Shown here in pieces: positions 10,645 to 20,740 of a stretch of 64,000 bases of DNA; within the stretch, counting starts at the first letter, position 1; each line of letters begins with the position of its first letter. The notes below the pieces were generated by a model. The model did no database searches. It saw only the letters and a list, made by a program, of their open reading frames with translations, and was not told the origin of the DNA. The stretch is from assembly GCA_008973525.1 (NCBI GenBank), contig WACJ01000501.1, forward strand, positions 1,674,001 to 1,738,000. The letters run 5' to 3'. The DNA comes from Stenopsyche tienmushanensis. Taxonomy: Eukaryota > Arthropoda > Insecta > Trichoptera > Stenopsychidae. Position numbers and translations under genes: made by a program.

Positions 10645-11191
10645 CTTGAAATATATAAAGGTGATGTAAATGCCATCGTCTTTTGTGCTTTATTTAAATA
10701 GTACATTATGAAATAAACTTTGTCTTTGATCTTGTTTTCGATGTTATCTTTTTCTATTCCTCATAATCCTATAAGATTCGCAATCGTTTGCCAATGAACT
10801 CATTATATAGATACAGTGACCATATATCCTCTTCTTAATAAGGAACACTCCTTATTTGAGAGGCTCTGAATTTATTTCTCCAAAAACATCTATCGTCTTT
10901 TATTTTTTGTTTCATTTCATCATTTACTAAAACCAAATAGGATTTGTTTAGTATTTTGATAAAGTTTAACAATATTTTATTTTGACACGAGCCTTCGTAA
11001 AAAAAATGTAAATACAGAATAGTTCTATTCGCATATGCTTTTCTTATTTTTGTTCCTTATTTAAAAGAAATACATATATGGTCCCTGTATGCATTCAAGT
11101 GTATGTTATAATATGTTGATGTCATGTAAATGTAGGGTTGGTGTTTGCTTTGGAATGAAATCAAATCAAACTAAATCTTTGTGTTGAAATT
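10645..11191. other. Intron or upstream flank of the Cys-rich gene; spacer to the next gene
   Basis: Holds the acceptor at 10645-10650. An ATG at about 10672 (minus) opens a short frame but is out of frame with the exon. No signal-peptide exon was identified, and no transposon was recognised. Confidence 0.4.
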
Positions 11192-11197
11192 TTTATT
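11192..11197 (-). terminator. Poly(A) signal AATAAA for the 2761-residue repeat protein
   Basis: Minus-strand AATAAA about 145 bases past the stop codon at 11341, at a normal spacing for an insect 3' UTR. Confidence 0.55.
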
Positions 11198-11340
11198 TGT
11201 TTATATTTTTCAAATTTTGACAAAGCAATTTACAATATTTACAGGAAATTTTCAAATATAAAAAACCGTATTTTTTCAATAAATCGTGATTTTCAACATT
11301 TAAAACTGCTTAATCTCTAATGGAGTCCATTTTTTTTGTC

Positions 11341-14300
11341 CTATTTTTTCCCCTTTCCTTTGCCTTTTCCCTTGCAACCGCAATGGGATCCATTTTTTTT
11401 ATTTTTTCTTTCGTGTGATCCAGAATGGGAACCGGAATGCGAACCGGAATGCGAACCGGAATGCGAACCGGAATGCGAACCAGAGTGTGATCCCTTTTTG
11501 CCTTTTTTATTTTTTTTATTTTTATTCCAGCTGTTATTTTCGTTTTTATTCCAAGCATTCGAGTTAGAATTGCTCCAAGCGTTCGAGTTAGATCCACTCC
11601 ATGCATTTGCTTCAGAAATACTTCCGCTCCCCGAACCCGCTCCGCTCCAAGCATTGGAACTAGCGCTGCTCCAAGCACCGGCTTCAGAATTGTTATCATC
11701 ATTGTTATCATTATCGTTCCAAGCATTTGAACTAGCGCTGCTCCAAGAACTGGATTCAGAATAGCTCTCACTATTGTTATCATCATCGCTTTGAGCACTT
11801 GAACTAGCGCTGCTCCAAGAACTGGATTCAGAATAGCTCTCACTATTGTTATCATCATCGCTTTGAGCATTTGAACTAGCACTGCTCCAAGAACTGGATT
11901 CAGAATAGCTCTCACTATTGTTATCATCATCGCTTTGAGCACCTGAACTAGCGCTGCTCCAAGAACTGGACTCAGAATAGCTCTCACTATTGTTATCATT
12001 ATCGCTTTGAGCACCTGAACTGGCGCTACTCCAAGCACTTGATTCAGAATAGCTATCATCTCCATCGCTAGCTACGCTTGAAGAACTTGAGCTGGCTGTT
12101 GAGGTTCCACTGGCAGATGAGCTTGATGCACTACTTGACGAACTGACTGTATTTTGTTCGGGTTGTATTTTTTTCAGATTTCTAGCAACACTGGTGGAGG
12201 AACTTGAACTACTTGATGAACTGGAGCTAATGCCTGAATCAGAATCATTAATGTTTGGTGATGAACTGGAACTACTGGATGAGCTTGAGGTAACTGCAAT
12301 GACTTCCTCGCGTTTTGGCTCATAGATAATAGGTTTAACTGGTTTTGGTTCATAGATAATAGGTTTAACTGGTCTTGTATCTTCGATGCTAATAGATATC
12401 GATACAGATTTTGCAATCGGTTTAGTGATGGGCCGAACTGGACCCGAATTTTCAATGCTAATAGATATCGATACAGATTTCACAATCGGTTTAGGAATGG
12501 GCTTTTCGTACGAAGCACTGAACGAAATCGAATATGAAGCATTTTTTTTATGGGGATGACGACAACCACATAGTTTCTGCCAGGCATAATATCCATGGTG
12601 GCATCTCTTATACCCAGGCCTGTAGATGGGAGAGTCCGAAATGCTATAAAAATCTGAATTACTTCTGCTATCTTGGTTCAAAATAAACAGCAGTCTGAGG
12701 AATCTCTTTTTCCAATATAAAGCTCTTTTACTTTGTTTTATATTCAATGGTTTCGAGCGTTTGGAGCCTAGGTGATTTTCGATGCTAATACTAATGCTTA
12801 GTCCTGGATGTCTTGGCGAGCCCGCTAACGAAAAGTGTCTGTTTGTATGTTTGTTTGTACCTTTGAATGGTTTTACTTCGCCAGACGACGATATAGAGAT
12901 AGAAACACTATTTCTGGATTTCTTTGGACGCACATATTCTCCAGATTGAGAGATGGAGATAGACAAGCTATAGCTCTTAAATCCTGGATAACCATGCTTA
13001 TAAATATGTTTATAAGGTTTGTTGTTCTTCCAATGTGTTATTTCTTTGGATATTGATTTAGATATGGAAATACTATAGCTATCGTCGCCGGGATATTTTC
13101 CCTTTTTGTGATAGTGCTTATGAGGTTGGTAAGGCAAGTTTTCAACTGAAGTTGAGATGGAGATTGACAAGCTATAGCTCTTAAATTCTGGATAACCATG
13201 CTTATAAATATGTTTATAAGGCTTGTTGTTCTTCCAGTGTGTTATTTCTTTGGATATTGATTTAGATATGGAAATACTATAGCTATCGTCGCCGGGATAT
13301 TTTCCCTTTTTGTGATAGTGCTTATGAGGTTGGTAAGGCAAGTTTTCAACTGAAGTTGAGATGGAGATTGACAAACTATAGCTCTTGGCTCCTGGATAAC
13401 CATGTTTATAAATATGTTTATAAGGCTTGTTATTCTCCCAGTATGATACCTCATTAGATATTGATTCGGATATGGAAATACTGTAGCTATCATCGCCGGG
13501 ATACCTTCCCTTTTTGTGATAGTGCTTATGTGGTTTGTATGGTAATCGTTCAATAGAGTTTGAAATTGATATAGAGATACTTCCAGTATTTTTTACAAGA
13601 TGAGGCAACTTTTTATGAACGTGCTTACGTAATTTATTGCCATTTGAGGATCGCTCTCTGGATGAAGATATTGAAATAGAAACGCTAAAGCTCTTGAATC
13701 CAGGTCCTCCACGTTTGTGGTAATGTTTGTAAGGCTTATTATTTTTCCAATGAGTTATTTCTTTAGAAATTGATTGAGAAATTGAAACACTAAAGCTAGT
13801 GTCTCCAGGATACTTTCCTTTTTTGTGAACGCGTTTATGTGGATTTTGTCTAGGAAAATAATGATTTTCAATAGATTGCGAAATCGAAATAGAGATGCTA
13901 TTTTTGCCATTTCTTCTATTATTGGGCTTGAGCCCACTTTCATTAGATTGGGAAATCGAGATGGATAAGCTAAAGCTTTGGAATTTAGGACCTCTACGTT
14001 TGTGATAATGGTTGTATGGCTTATTGTTCTTCCAGTGAGTTATTTCATTTGAGATCGACCTTGAAAGAGAGAAGCTGAAGCTTGGTTTTCCAAGACGACT
14101 TCCTTTCTTGTGAATGCGCTTGTAAGGTTTTTTCTGCCCTGGATAGAATATGTGTTTCTTAGTGTATGGCTTGAATGGTTTCTTTCCTTTCCAAGGTCCG
14201 TTTTCAAAAGATTTTGAAATCGAGATGGACAGACTGAAGCTATTGAATTTCCTGCATCCGGGTTTATGGTAGTGATTGTATGGTTTGTTATTCTTCCAGT

Positions 14301-17300
14301 GGGTTACTTCATTCGAGATCGATCTTGAAAGAGAGAAGCTGAAGCTTGGTTTTCCAAGACGACTTCCTTTCTTGTGAATGCGCTTGTAAGGTTTTTTCTG
14401 CCCTGGATAGAATATGTGTTTCTTAGTGTATGGCTTGAATGGTTTCTTTCCTTTCCAAGGTCCGTTTTCAAAAGATTTTGAAATCGAGATGGACAGACTG
14501 AAGCTATTAAATTTCTTGCATCCGGGTTTGTGGTAGTGATTGTATGGCTTGTTATTCTTCCAGTGAGTTACTTCATTGGAGATTGACCTTGAAAGAGAGA
14601 AGCTGAAGCTTGGTTTCCCGAGATGACTACCTTTCTTATGAATGCGCTTGAATGGTTTTCTACCGCCATTGTAGATGTGTTTCTTGTAGTAAGGTTTGGA
14701 AGGTTTTTTTCCTTTCCAAGGCCCATTTTCAATAGATTTTGAAATCGAGATGGACAAACTAAAGCTATTGAATTTCTTGCATCCGGGCTTGTGGTAGTGA
14801 TTATATGGCTTGTTATTTTTCCAATGGGTTATTTCATTGGAGATCGATCTTGAAAGAGAGAAGCTGAAACTTGGTTTTCCGAGATGACTTCCTTTCTTGT
14901 AAATGCGTTTGTAGGGTTTTTTCTGCCCTGGATAGAATATGTGTTTCTTAGTGTATGGTTTGAATGGTTTCTTTCCTTTCCAAGGCCCATTTTCAATAGA
15001 TTTTGAAATCGAGATGGACAGACTGAAGCTATTAAATTTCCTGCATCCGGGCTTATGGTAGTGATTGTACGGTTTGTTATTTTTCCAATGAGTTATTTCA
15101 TTGGAGATCGACCTTGAAAGGGAGAAGCTGAAGCTCGGTTTTCCAAGATGACTTCCTTTCTTATGAATGCGCTTGTAGGGTTTTTTACCGCCATTGTAGA
15201 TCTTCTTCTTATAGTATGGTTTTCCACCTTTCACAGTTTCGATTGATTTCGAAATGGAGATTGAAATACTTGTGCTAACATTCTTCTTAATGAGTTGATT
15301 AGAATAATTTCTCTTTTCGTTGGACTGAGAAATGGAAATGGATATGCTTGTACTGCCATTTTTTCTATTTTTGGGTTTAAGCCAACTTTCATTTGACTGT
15401 GAAATTGAGATAGATAGACTGAAGCTATTAAACTTCTTACAACCAGGTTTATGGTAGTGATTGTATGGTTTGTTATTTTTCCAATGAGTTATTTCATTGG
15501 AGATCGATCTTGAAAGGGAGAAGCTGAAGCTTGGTTTTCCAAGATGACTTCCTTTCTTATGAATGCGCTTATAAGGTTTTTTACCGCCATTGTAGATCTT
15601 CTTCTTGTAATATGGTTTTCCACCTTTCACAGATTCGATTGATTTCGAAATGGAGATTGAAATACTTGTACTAACGTTTTTCTTGATAAACTTTTTAGGC
15701 CTATTTCTCCTCTCGTTGGATTCAGATATCGAAATAGAGATGCTATTACTGCCATTTCTTCTATTATTGGGCTTGAGCCCACTTTCATTAGATTGGGAAA
15801 TCGAGATAGATAAACTAAAGCTGTTGAATCCAGGTCCTCTACGTTTATGGTAGTGATTATAAGGCTTGTTATATTTCCAGTGGGTTACTTCATTGGAGAT
15901 CGATCTTGAAAGGGAGAAGCTGAAGCTTGGTTTTCCAAGATGACTTCCTTTCTTATGAATGCGCTTATAAGGTTTTTTACCGCCATTGTAGATCTTCTTC
16001 TTGTAGTATGGTTTTCCACCTTTCACAGATTCGATTGATTTCGAAATGGAGATTGAAATACTTGTACTAACGTTCTTCTTGATAAAATTTTTAGGCCTAT
16101 TTCTCCTCTCGTTGGATTCAGATATCGAAATAGAGATGCTATTACTGCCATTTCTTCTATTATTGGGCTTGAGCCCACTTTCATTAGATTGGGAAATCGA
16201 GATAGATAAACTAAAGCTGTTGAATCCAGGTCCTCTACGTTTATGGTAGTGATTATAAGGCTTGTTATATTTCCAGTGGGTTACTTCATTGGAGATCGAT
16301 CTTGAAAGGGAGAAGCTGAAGCTTGGTTTTCCAAGATGACTTCCTTTCTTATGAATGCGCTTATAAGGTTTTTTACCGCCATTGTAGATCTTCTTCTTGT
16401 AGTATGGTTTTCCACCTTTCACAGATTCGATTGATTTCGAAATGGAGATTGAAATACTTGTACTAACGTTCTTCTTGATAAAATTTTTAGGCCTATTTCT
16501 CCTCTCGTTGGATTCAGATATCGAAATAGAGATGCTATTACTGCCATTTCTTCTATTATTGGGCTTTAACCCACTTTCATTAGATTGGGAAATCGAGATG
16601 GATAAGCTAAAGCTTTGGAATTTAGGACCTCTACGTTTGTGATAATGGTTGTATGGCTTATTGTTCTTCCAGTGGGTTATTTCGTTGGAGATCGACCTTG
16701 AAAGTGAGAAGCTGAAACTTGGTTTTCCAAGATGACTTCCTTTCTTGTGAATGCGCTTGTAAGGTTTCTTCTGCCCTGGATAGAATATGTGTTTCTTAGT
16801 ATATGGCTTGAATGGTTTCTTTCCTTTCCAAGGTCCATTCTCAATGGATTTTGATATCGAGATGGACAGACTGAAGCTATTGAATTTCTTGCATCCGGGT
16901 TTATGGTAGTGATTGTATGGCTTATTATTCTTCCAGTGAGTTATTTCATTGGAGATTGATCTTGAAAGAGAAAAGCTGAAGCTTGGTTTTCCGAGATGAC
17001 TTCCTTTCTTGTGAATACGTTTGTAGGGTTTTTTCTGACCTGGATAGAATATGTGTTTCTTAGCGTAAGGCTTGAATGGCTTCTTTCCTTTCCATGGCCC
17101 ATTTTCAATAGATTTTGAAATCGAGATGGACAGACTGAAGCTATTGAATTTCTTGCATCCGGGTTTGTGGTAGTGATTGTATGGCTTGTTATTCTTCCAA
17201 TGGGTTATTTCGTTGGATATAGACCTTGAAAGAGAAAAGCTGAAGCTTGGTTTCCCGAGATGGCTGCCTTTCTTATGAATGCGCTTGAATGGTTTTTTAC

Positions 17301-19626
17301 CGCCATTATAAATATGTTTCTTGTAGTAAGGCTTGAATGGTTTCTTTCCTTTCCAAGGCCCATTTTCAATAGATTTTGAAATCGAGATGGACAGACTGAA
17401 GCTATTGAATTTCTTGCATCCGGGTTTGTGGTAGTGATTATATGGCTTGTTATTTTTCCAGTGGGTTACTTCATTCGAGATCGATCTTGAAAGAGAGAAG
17501 CTGAAGCTTGGTTTTCCGATATATCCTCCTTTCTTATGAATGCGTTTGTAGGGTTTTTTCTGCCCTGGATAGAATATGTGTTTCTTAGTATATGGTTTGA
17601 ATGGTTTCTTTCCTTTCCAAGGTCCGTTTTCAAAAGATTTTGAAATCGAGATGGACAGACTGAAGCTATTGAATTTCTTGCATCCGGGTTTGTGGTAGTG
17701 ATTGTATGGCTTGTTATTCTTCCAGTGAGTTACTTCATTGGAGATTGACCTTGAAAGAGAGAAGCTGAAGCTTGGTTTCCCGAGATGACTACCTTTCTTA
17801 TGAATGCGCTTGAATGGTTTTTTACCGCCATTGTAGATGTGTTTCTTGTAGTAAGGTTTGTAAGGTGTTCCACTCTTAACTTTTTCAATAGAACTCGAAA
17901 CGGAGATCGAAATACTTGTACTATCATTCTTCTTAATTGGATTTTCAGACTTATTTATTTTTTCACCAGACTGAGAAATTGAAATAGATATGCTAGTACT
18001 GCCATTTTTTCCATATTTGGGTTTGAGCCAACTTTCATTTGATTGTGAAATCGAGATAGACAGGCTGAAGCTTTGGAATTGTGGACTTCTACGTTTGTGA
18101 TAATGGTTGTATGGCTTATTTTTCTTCCAATGAGTTATTTCATTTGAGATTGACCTCGAAAGAGAGAAACTGAAGCTAGGTTTTCCGAGATGACTTCCCT
18201 TCTTGTGAATGCGCTTGTATGGCTTTTTCTGTCCGGGGTAGTAAACATGTTTTTTTGTATATGGTTTGAATGTTTTTTTACCCTTGTAAGGTCTCTTGTA
18301 GTATGGTCTATTTGTGGAGTATCCTTTCCTTGGGTAATTTTCTCCAGATTGAGAGATGGAAATGGACAGACTGAAACTTTGGAAGTTAGGACCTCCGCGC
18401 TTGTGATAGTGATTATAAGGTCTATTATTCTTCCAGTGCGTTATTTCATTTGATATTGATCTCGAAACGGAGAAACTAAAACTCGAATCTCTCGAATTAA
18501 TTCCACGCCTGCGAATTCTTCTGTGTGAATTTTTAGGGCCGATATGAATGCCAACTTTGTTATTTTCTATCGATATCGAAATTGAAAGGCTGAAACTGTT
18601 GAAATTAGGTCTTCGGCCTTTGTGATAGTGATTGTATGGTTTGTTGTTCTTCCAGTGTGTTATTTCATTGGAGATTGACTGAGAGATTGAGAAGCTGAAA
18701 CTGTCCAATCCCAGGTGACTGCCCTTCTTGTGAATTCGCTTATATGGCTTTCCATTTTTATAGGCGTGTTTCTTGTAATATGGTTTAATTGTTTTTTCGA
18801 TCGATGTGGAGATGGAAATCTTCGCGGGTGCTCGTTCGTTAGAATTGGATATCGAGATGGACAAACTATAACTACTGTACCCTGGGCCTCTTGGTTTGTG
18901 GATATGTTTGTATGGCTTCTTGTTACGGTAGTGTGTTATCTCGTTTGACACTGATTCAGAGTACGAAATGCTGTAGCTGGCTTGTCCAGGGTATTTACCT
19001 CGTTTGTGGATGTATTTGTGTGGTTTCTTTATTCTTTCCACAGATTCTGAAATCGATACTGATAAGCTGATGCTATCGTAGTCGGGATGTTTTCGGATTC
19101 TTTTATGCGGATTCTTTCCTTTCAAAAATAATTCGCTGGACACTGAAGTGGAAAAGGAGAAGCTTTCGATATCATCTTCATTCAGTTGAACTGCGTTCAC
19201 TTCGTTGGAGTTATAAGCGATAGCAGTGGCACCGTATGGGGTTGCTATACTTCCTGCGCCTCCTTCTCCATCGCTGGACGTTCCGATGATGGTGACTCCG
19301 TCATCATCTTCGATGCCCGCTATGGTTTGGGATCCACTCAAAGTGCTATCGCTTCCGGAAAATGTTCCATGTCCGTCAGAATCGTGCGATTCTGCATACC
19401 CATGAGCATTTTCACCACTCGTGAAAGAATAAGAAGTTCCATCACTGTCTGAGCCAGTACTCGAGTAACTAGTTTTACCATCTGGTCCTGTGCTCGAGGA
19501 CCACGATTGGGAGAATCCCCCTCCGTTACCACAGGAAGAAGAGCTAGAGGAGCTACTCGAAAAGCTCGATGAGCTGCTTGAGCCCCATCCTGGGTGAAAA
19601 TTGCATGGCGATGCTCGTACGATCCC
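11341..19626 (-). CDS. Giant (Ser-X)n-Glu / Lys-His-Tyr repeat protein, silk or sericin-like (large 3' exon)
   Basis: An uninterrupted 2761 codons plus stop in one exon. It begins at the acceptor TATTTTAAG before 19626 in phase 0 (Gly-Ile-Val-Arg). Residues 1-150: Ser/Gly/Asp-rich head with a CNFHPGW start. Residues ~150-2270: about 21 modules alternating a basic linker (KPYKRIHKKGSHLGKP, THWKNNKPYNHYHK) with Ser-every-second-residue blocks (SFSFSLSRSISNE, SISISKSIE). Residues ~2440-2761: poly-Ser, five SESYSESSSWSSASS units, NAWNKNENNSWNK, GSHSGSHS and a last GSHCGCKGKGKGKGKK. (SX)nE blocks are the hallmark of phosphorylated caddisfly H-fibroin, and Ser-rich repeats with a Cys-x-Cys end recall moth sericins (family knowledge). 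The Gly-rich spacers of H-fibroin are absent. The signal-peptide exon was not found. I infer an extracellular, probably phosphorylated, silk or adhesive component. Confidence 0.85.
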   Translation of the reverse strand, partial: GIVRASPCNFHPGWGSSSSSSFSSSSSSSSSCGNGGGFSQSWSSSTGPDGKTSYSSTGSDSDGTSYSFTSGENAHGYAESHDSDGHGTFSGSDSTLSGSQTIAGIEDDDGVTIIGTSSDGEGGAGSIATPYGATAIAYNSNEVNAVQLNEDDIESFSFSTSVSSELFLKGKNPHKRIRKHPDYDSISLSVSISESVERIKKPHKYIHKRGKYPGQASYSISYSESVSNEITHYRNKKPYKHIHKPRGPGYSSYSLSISISNSNERAPAKISISTSIEKTIKPYYKKHAYKNGKPYKRIHKKGSHLGLDSFSFSISQSISNEITHWKNNKPYNHYHKGRRPNFNSFSLSISISIENNKVGIHIGPKNSHRRIRRRGINSRDSSFSFSVSRSISNEITHWKNNRPYNHYHKRGGPNFQSFSLSISISQSGENYPRKGYSTNRPYYKRPYKGKKTFKPYTKKHVYYPGQKKPYKRIHKKGSHLGKPSFSFSLSRSISNEITHWKKNKPYNHYHKRRSPQFQSFSLSISISQSNESWLKPKYGKNGSTSISISISQSGEKINKSENPIKKNDSTSISISVSSSIEKVKSGTPYKPYYKKHIYNGGKKPFKRIHKKGSHLGKPSFSFSLSRSISNEVTHWKNNKPYNHYHKPGCKKFNSFSLSISISKSFENGPWKGKKPFKPYTKKHIFYPGQKKPYKRIHKKGGYIGKPSFSFSLSRSISNEVTHWKNNKPYNHYHKPGCKKFNSFSLSISISKSIENGPWKGKKPFKPYYKKHIYNGGKKPFKRIHKKGSHLGKPSFSFSLSRSISNEITHWKNNKPYNHYHKPGCKKFNSFSLSISISKSIENGPWKGKKPFKPYAKKHIFYPGQKKPYKRIHKKGSHLGKPSFSFSLSRSISNEITHWKNNKPYNHYHKPGCKKFNSFSLSISISKSIENGPWKGKKPFKPYTKKHIFYPGQKKPYKRIHKKGSHLGKPSFSFSLSRSISNEITHWKNNKPYNHYHKRRGPKFQSFSLSISISQSNESGLKPNNRRNGSNSISISISESNERRNRPKNFIKKNVSTSISISISKSIESVKGGKPYYKKKIYNGGKKPYKRIHKKGSHLGKPSFSFSLSRSISNEVTHWKYNKPYNHYHKRRGPGFNSFSLSISISQSNESGLKPNNRRNGSNSISISISESNERRNRPKNFIKKNVSTSISISISKSIESVKGGKPYYKKKIYNGGKKPYKRIHKKGSHLGKPSFSFSLSRSISNEVTHWKYNKPYNHYHKRRGPGFNSFSLSISISQSNESGLKPNNRRNGSNSISISISESNERRNRPKKFIKKNVSTSISISISKSIESVKGGKPYYKKKIYNGGKKPYKRIHKKGSHLGKPSFSFSLSRSISNEITHWKNNKPYNHYHKPGCKKFNSFSLSISISQSNESWLKPKNRKNGSTSISISISQSNEKRNYSNQLIKKNVSTSISISISKSIETVKGGKPYYKKKIYNGGKKPYKRIHKKGSHLGKPSFSFSLSRSISNEITHWKNNKPYNHYHKPGCRKFNSFSLSISISKSIENGPWKGKKPFKPYTKKHIFYPGQKKPYKRIYKKGSHLGKPSFSFSLSRSISNEITHWKNNKPYNHYHKPGCKKFNSFSLSISISKSIENGPWKGKKPSKPYYKKHIYNGGRKPFKRIHKKGSHLGKPSFSFSLSRSISNEVTHWKNNKPYNHYHKPGCKKFNSFSLSISISKSFENGPWKGKKPFKPYTKKHIFYPGQKKPYKRIHKKGSRLGKPSFSFSLSRSISNEVTHWKNNKPYNHYHKPGCRKFNSFSLSISISKSFENGPWKGKKPFKPYTKKHIFYPGQKKPYKRIHKKGSRLGKPSFSFSLSRSISNEITHWKNNKPYNHYHKRRGPKFQSFSLSISISQSNESGLKPNNRRNGKNSISISISQSIENHYFPRQNPHKRVHKKGKYPGDTSFSVSISQSISKEITHWKNNKPYKHYHKRGGPGFKSFSVSISISSSRERSSNGNKLRKHVHKKLPHLVKNTGSISISISNSIERLPYKPHKHYHKKGRYPGDDSYSISISESISNEVSYWENNKPYKHIYKHGYPGAKSYSLSISISTSVENLPYQPHKHYHKKGKYPGDDSYSISISKSISKEITHWKNNKPYKHIYKHGYPEFKSYSLSISISTSVENLPYQPHKHYHKKGKYPGDDSYSISISKSISKEITHWKNNKPYKHIYKHGYPGFKSYSLSISISQSGEYVRPKKSRNSVSISISSSGEVKPFKGTNKHTNRHFSLAGSPRHPGLSISISIENHLGSKRSKPLNIKQSKRALYWKKRFLRLLFILNQDSRSNSDFYSISDSPIYRPGYKRCHHGYYAWQKLCGCRHPHKKNASYSISFSASYEKPIPKPIVKSVSISISIENSGPVRPITKPIAKSVSISISIEDTRPVKPIIYEPKPVKPIIYEPKREEVIAVTSSSSSSSSSSPNINDSDSGISSSSSSSSSSSTSVARNLKKIQPEQNTVSSSSSASSSSASGTSTASSSSSSVASDGDDSYSESSAWSSASSGAQSDNDNNSESYSESSSWSSASSGAQSDDDNNSESYSESSSWSSASSNAQSDDDNNSESYSESSSWSSASSSAQSDDDNNSESYSESSSWSSASSNAWNDNDNNDDNNSEAGAWSSASSNAWSGAGSGSGSISEANAWSGSNSNAWSNSNSNAWNKNENNSWNKNKKNKKGKKGSHSGSHSGSHSGSHSGSHSGSHSGSHERKNKKNGSHCGCKGKGKGKGKK
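14091..14620 (-). repeat. 264-bp in-frame repeat in the giant Ser-X protein
   Basis: Identical landmarks (minus-strand coding for KKGSRLGKPSFSF) sit at 14091 and 14355, 264 bases or 88 codons apart, with near-identical intervening sequence. Further copies with the PGQKKPYKRIHKK and NGGKKPFKRIHKK linkers continue up to about 17860. Confidence 0.85.
15540..16730 (-). repeat. 396-bp higher-order repeat, three near-identical copies
   Basis: Blocks starting near 15540, 15937 and 16333 are almost identical over exactly 396 bases (132 codons), including third positions. Each contains two different linkers and three Ser-X blocks. This is a recent duplication of a composite unit inside the exon. Confidence 0.9.
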
Positions 19627-20082
19627 CTTAAAATACATAAAATCTTTGTAAGTGTAATATGTATATGGATTTGCTATGATTTGAGAAGTGTGTAATACGA
19701 ATAGAGATTTTTAATTCCAGTCTCATGATATCTTGAGAAAAAATGAACGTGTATAATTCCAAAGAGGTGTATGGATCATCAGTAAAAACTGATCTACCTG
19801 ATCGATTTACATTAACCTATAAACTATACAATTTGTTAAGGTAATACGTTCTTAAGAGCAATGGCTTCCAACATTTTCTATATTTTGAATATTTCATACA
19901 ATTATAAAAATAATATTTTTCATGTGAGTCGAGAGTCAATACTCTTATACATATATATTTAAATTCAAGCTCGTATAACAAAGCGATTTTCAGCAACAGA
20001 TCACACAACACAAAACAAGATTTTAAAATTGAAGGTTGAGATTTTTTTAAAATAAATATTTAAATGCTAAAGCTGAAAGCAT
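19627..20082. other. Upstream flank or intron of the giant Ser-X gene
   Basis: Holds the acceptor just before 19626. The in-frame minus-strand extension runs without an ATG to a TAA near 19710, so translation does not start here. No signal-peptide exon or TATA box could be supported. Confidence 0.4.
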
Positions 20083-20740
20083 ATGGATAATTTTTCAATT
20101 ATTAAGTCAATCGTTAAGGAAAGACGATTTCGTGGAGAGAGTGTAGAACTACAAATACCTTGGATGCTACTTAAATCAACGAAAATACCTCAGAAATCTA
20201 TTATCTGCTGCAGAATAGAGAACGGAAAGGCAGCCTTCATAAATATGAAAAAAAAACTTTCTAGAACACTACGATTGAGATTACTACGCTGCTATGTGTT
20301 CAGTATTCTTCATTTTGGAATGGAAGCCTGGACATTTACTAATACAATGTGTAAGCGCTTAGAAGCCTTTGAGATTTGAATCTACAGAAGAATGTTGAAT
20401 ATCTCGAAAAATATGGAACGAAAAACAAATGTAGAGGTGCTGGCGCAACTACACCAACAAACCGAAGTGCTTATACTATAACCATAAAAAAGTTAGAGTA
20501 CTTTGGGCATGTTATTTGCAACAAGAAATATGCACTTCTATAATTGGTACTCCAGGGGAAGATCGAGGGTCGTCGCAGCCGTGGAGCCAGGAAGACGTCG
20601 TGGCTGAAAAACTTGCGGCAGTGGTACGGACTCAGTACCAGAGCGCCTTTTCGCACCGTCGCAAACAAGATAAGGCTTCAGCTGCTGGTGGCCGACGCAC
20701 TTGGAGTGCAAGGCACATAAAGAAGAAAGATCGTTGAGTT
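20083..20740 (+). mobile_element. LINE reverse-transcriptase C-terminal relic
   Basis: The plus-strand frame reads RLRLLRCYVFSILHFGMEAW / MCKRLEAFEI, then after a stop YRRMLNISKNMERKTNVEVL, then after frameshifts GRRR-SWLKNL-like text. This is the characteristic post-RT segment of many insect non-LTR retrotransposons. At least two frame breaks; 5' truncated. Confidence 0.8.

Noticed and set aside
11310..12065. 251-codon minus-strand ORF of the MLKAMMITIVRAIL type and other large ORFs inside 11341-19626
   Set aside because: They are alternate-frame readings of the Ser-rich repeats in the 2761-codon frame. The repeat period is a multiple of three, so shadows stay open.
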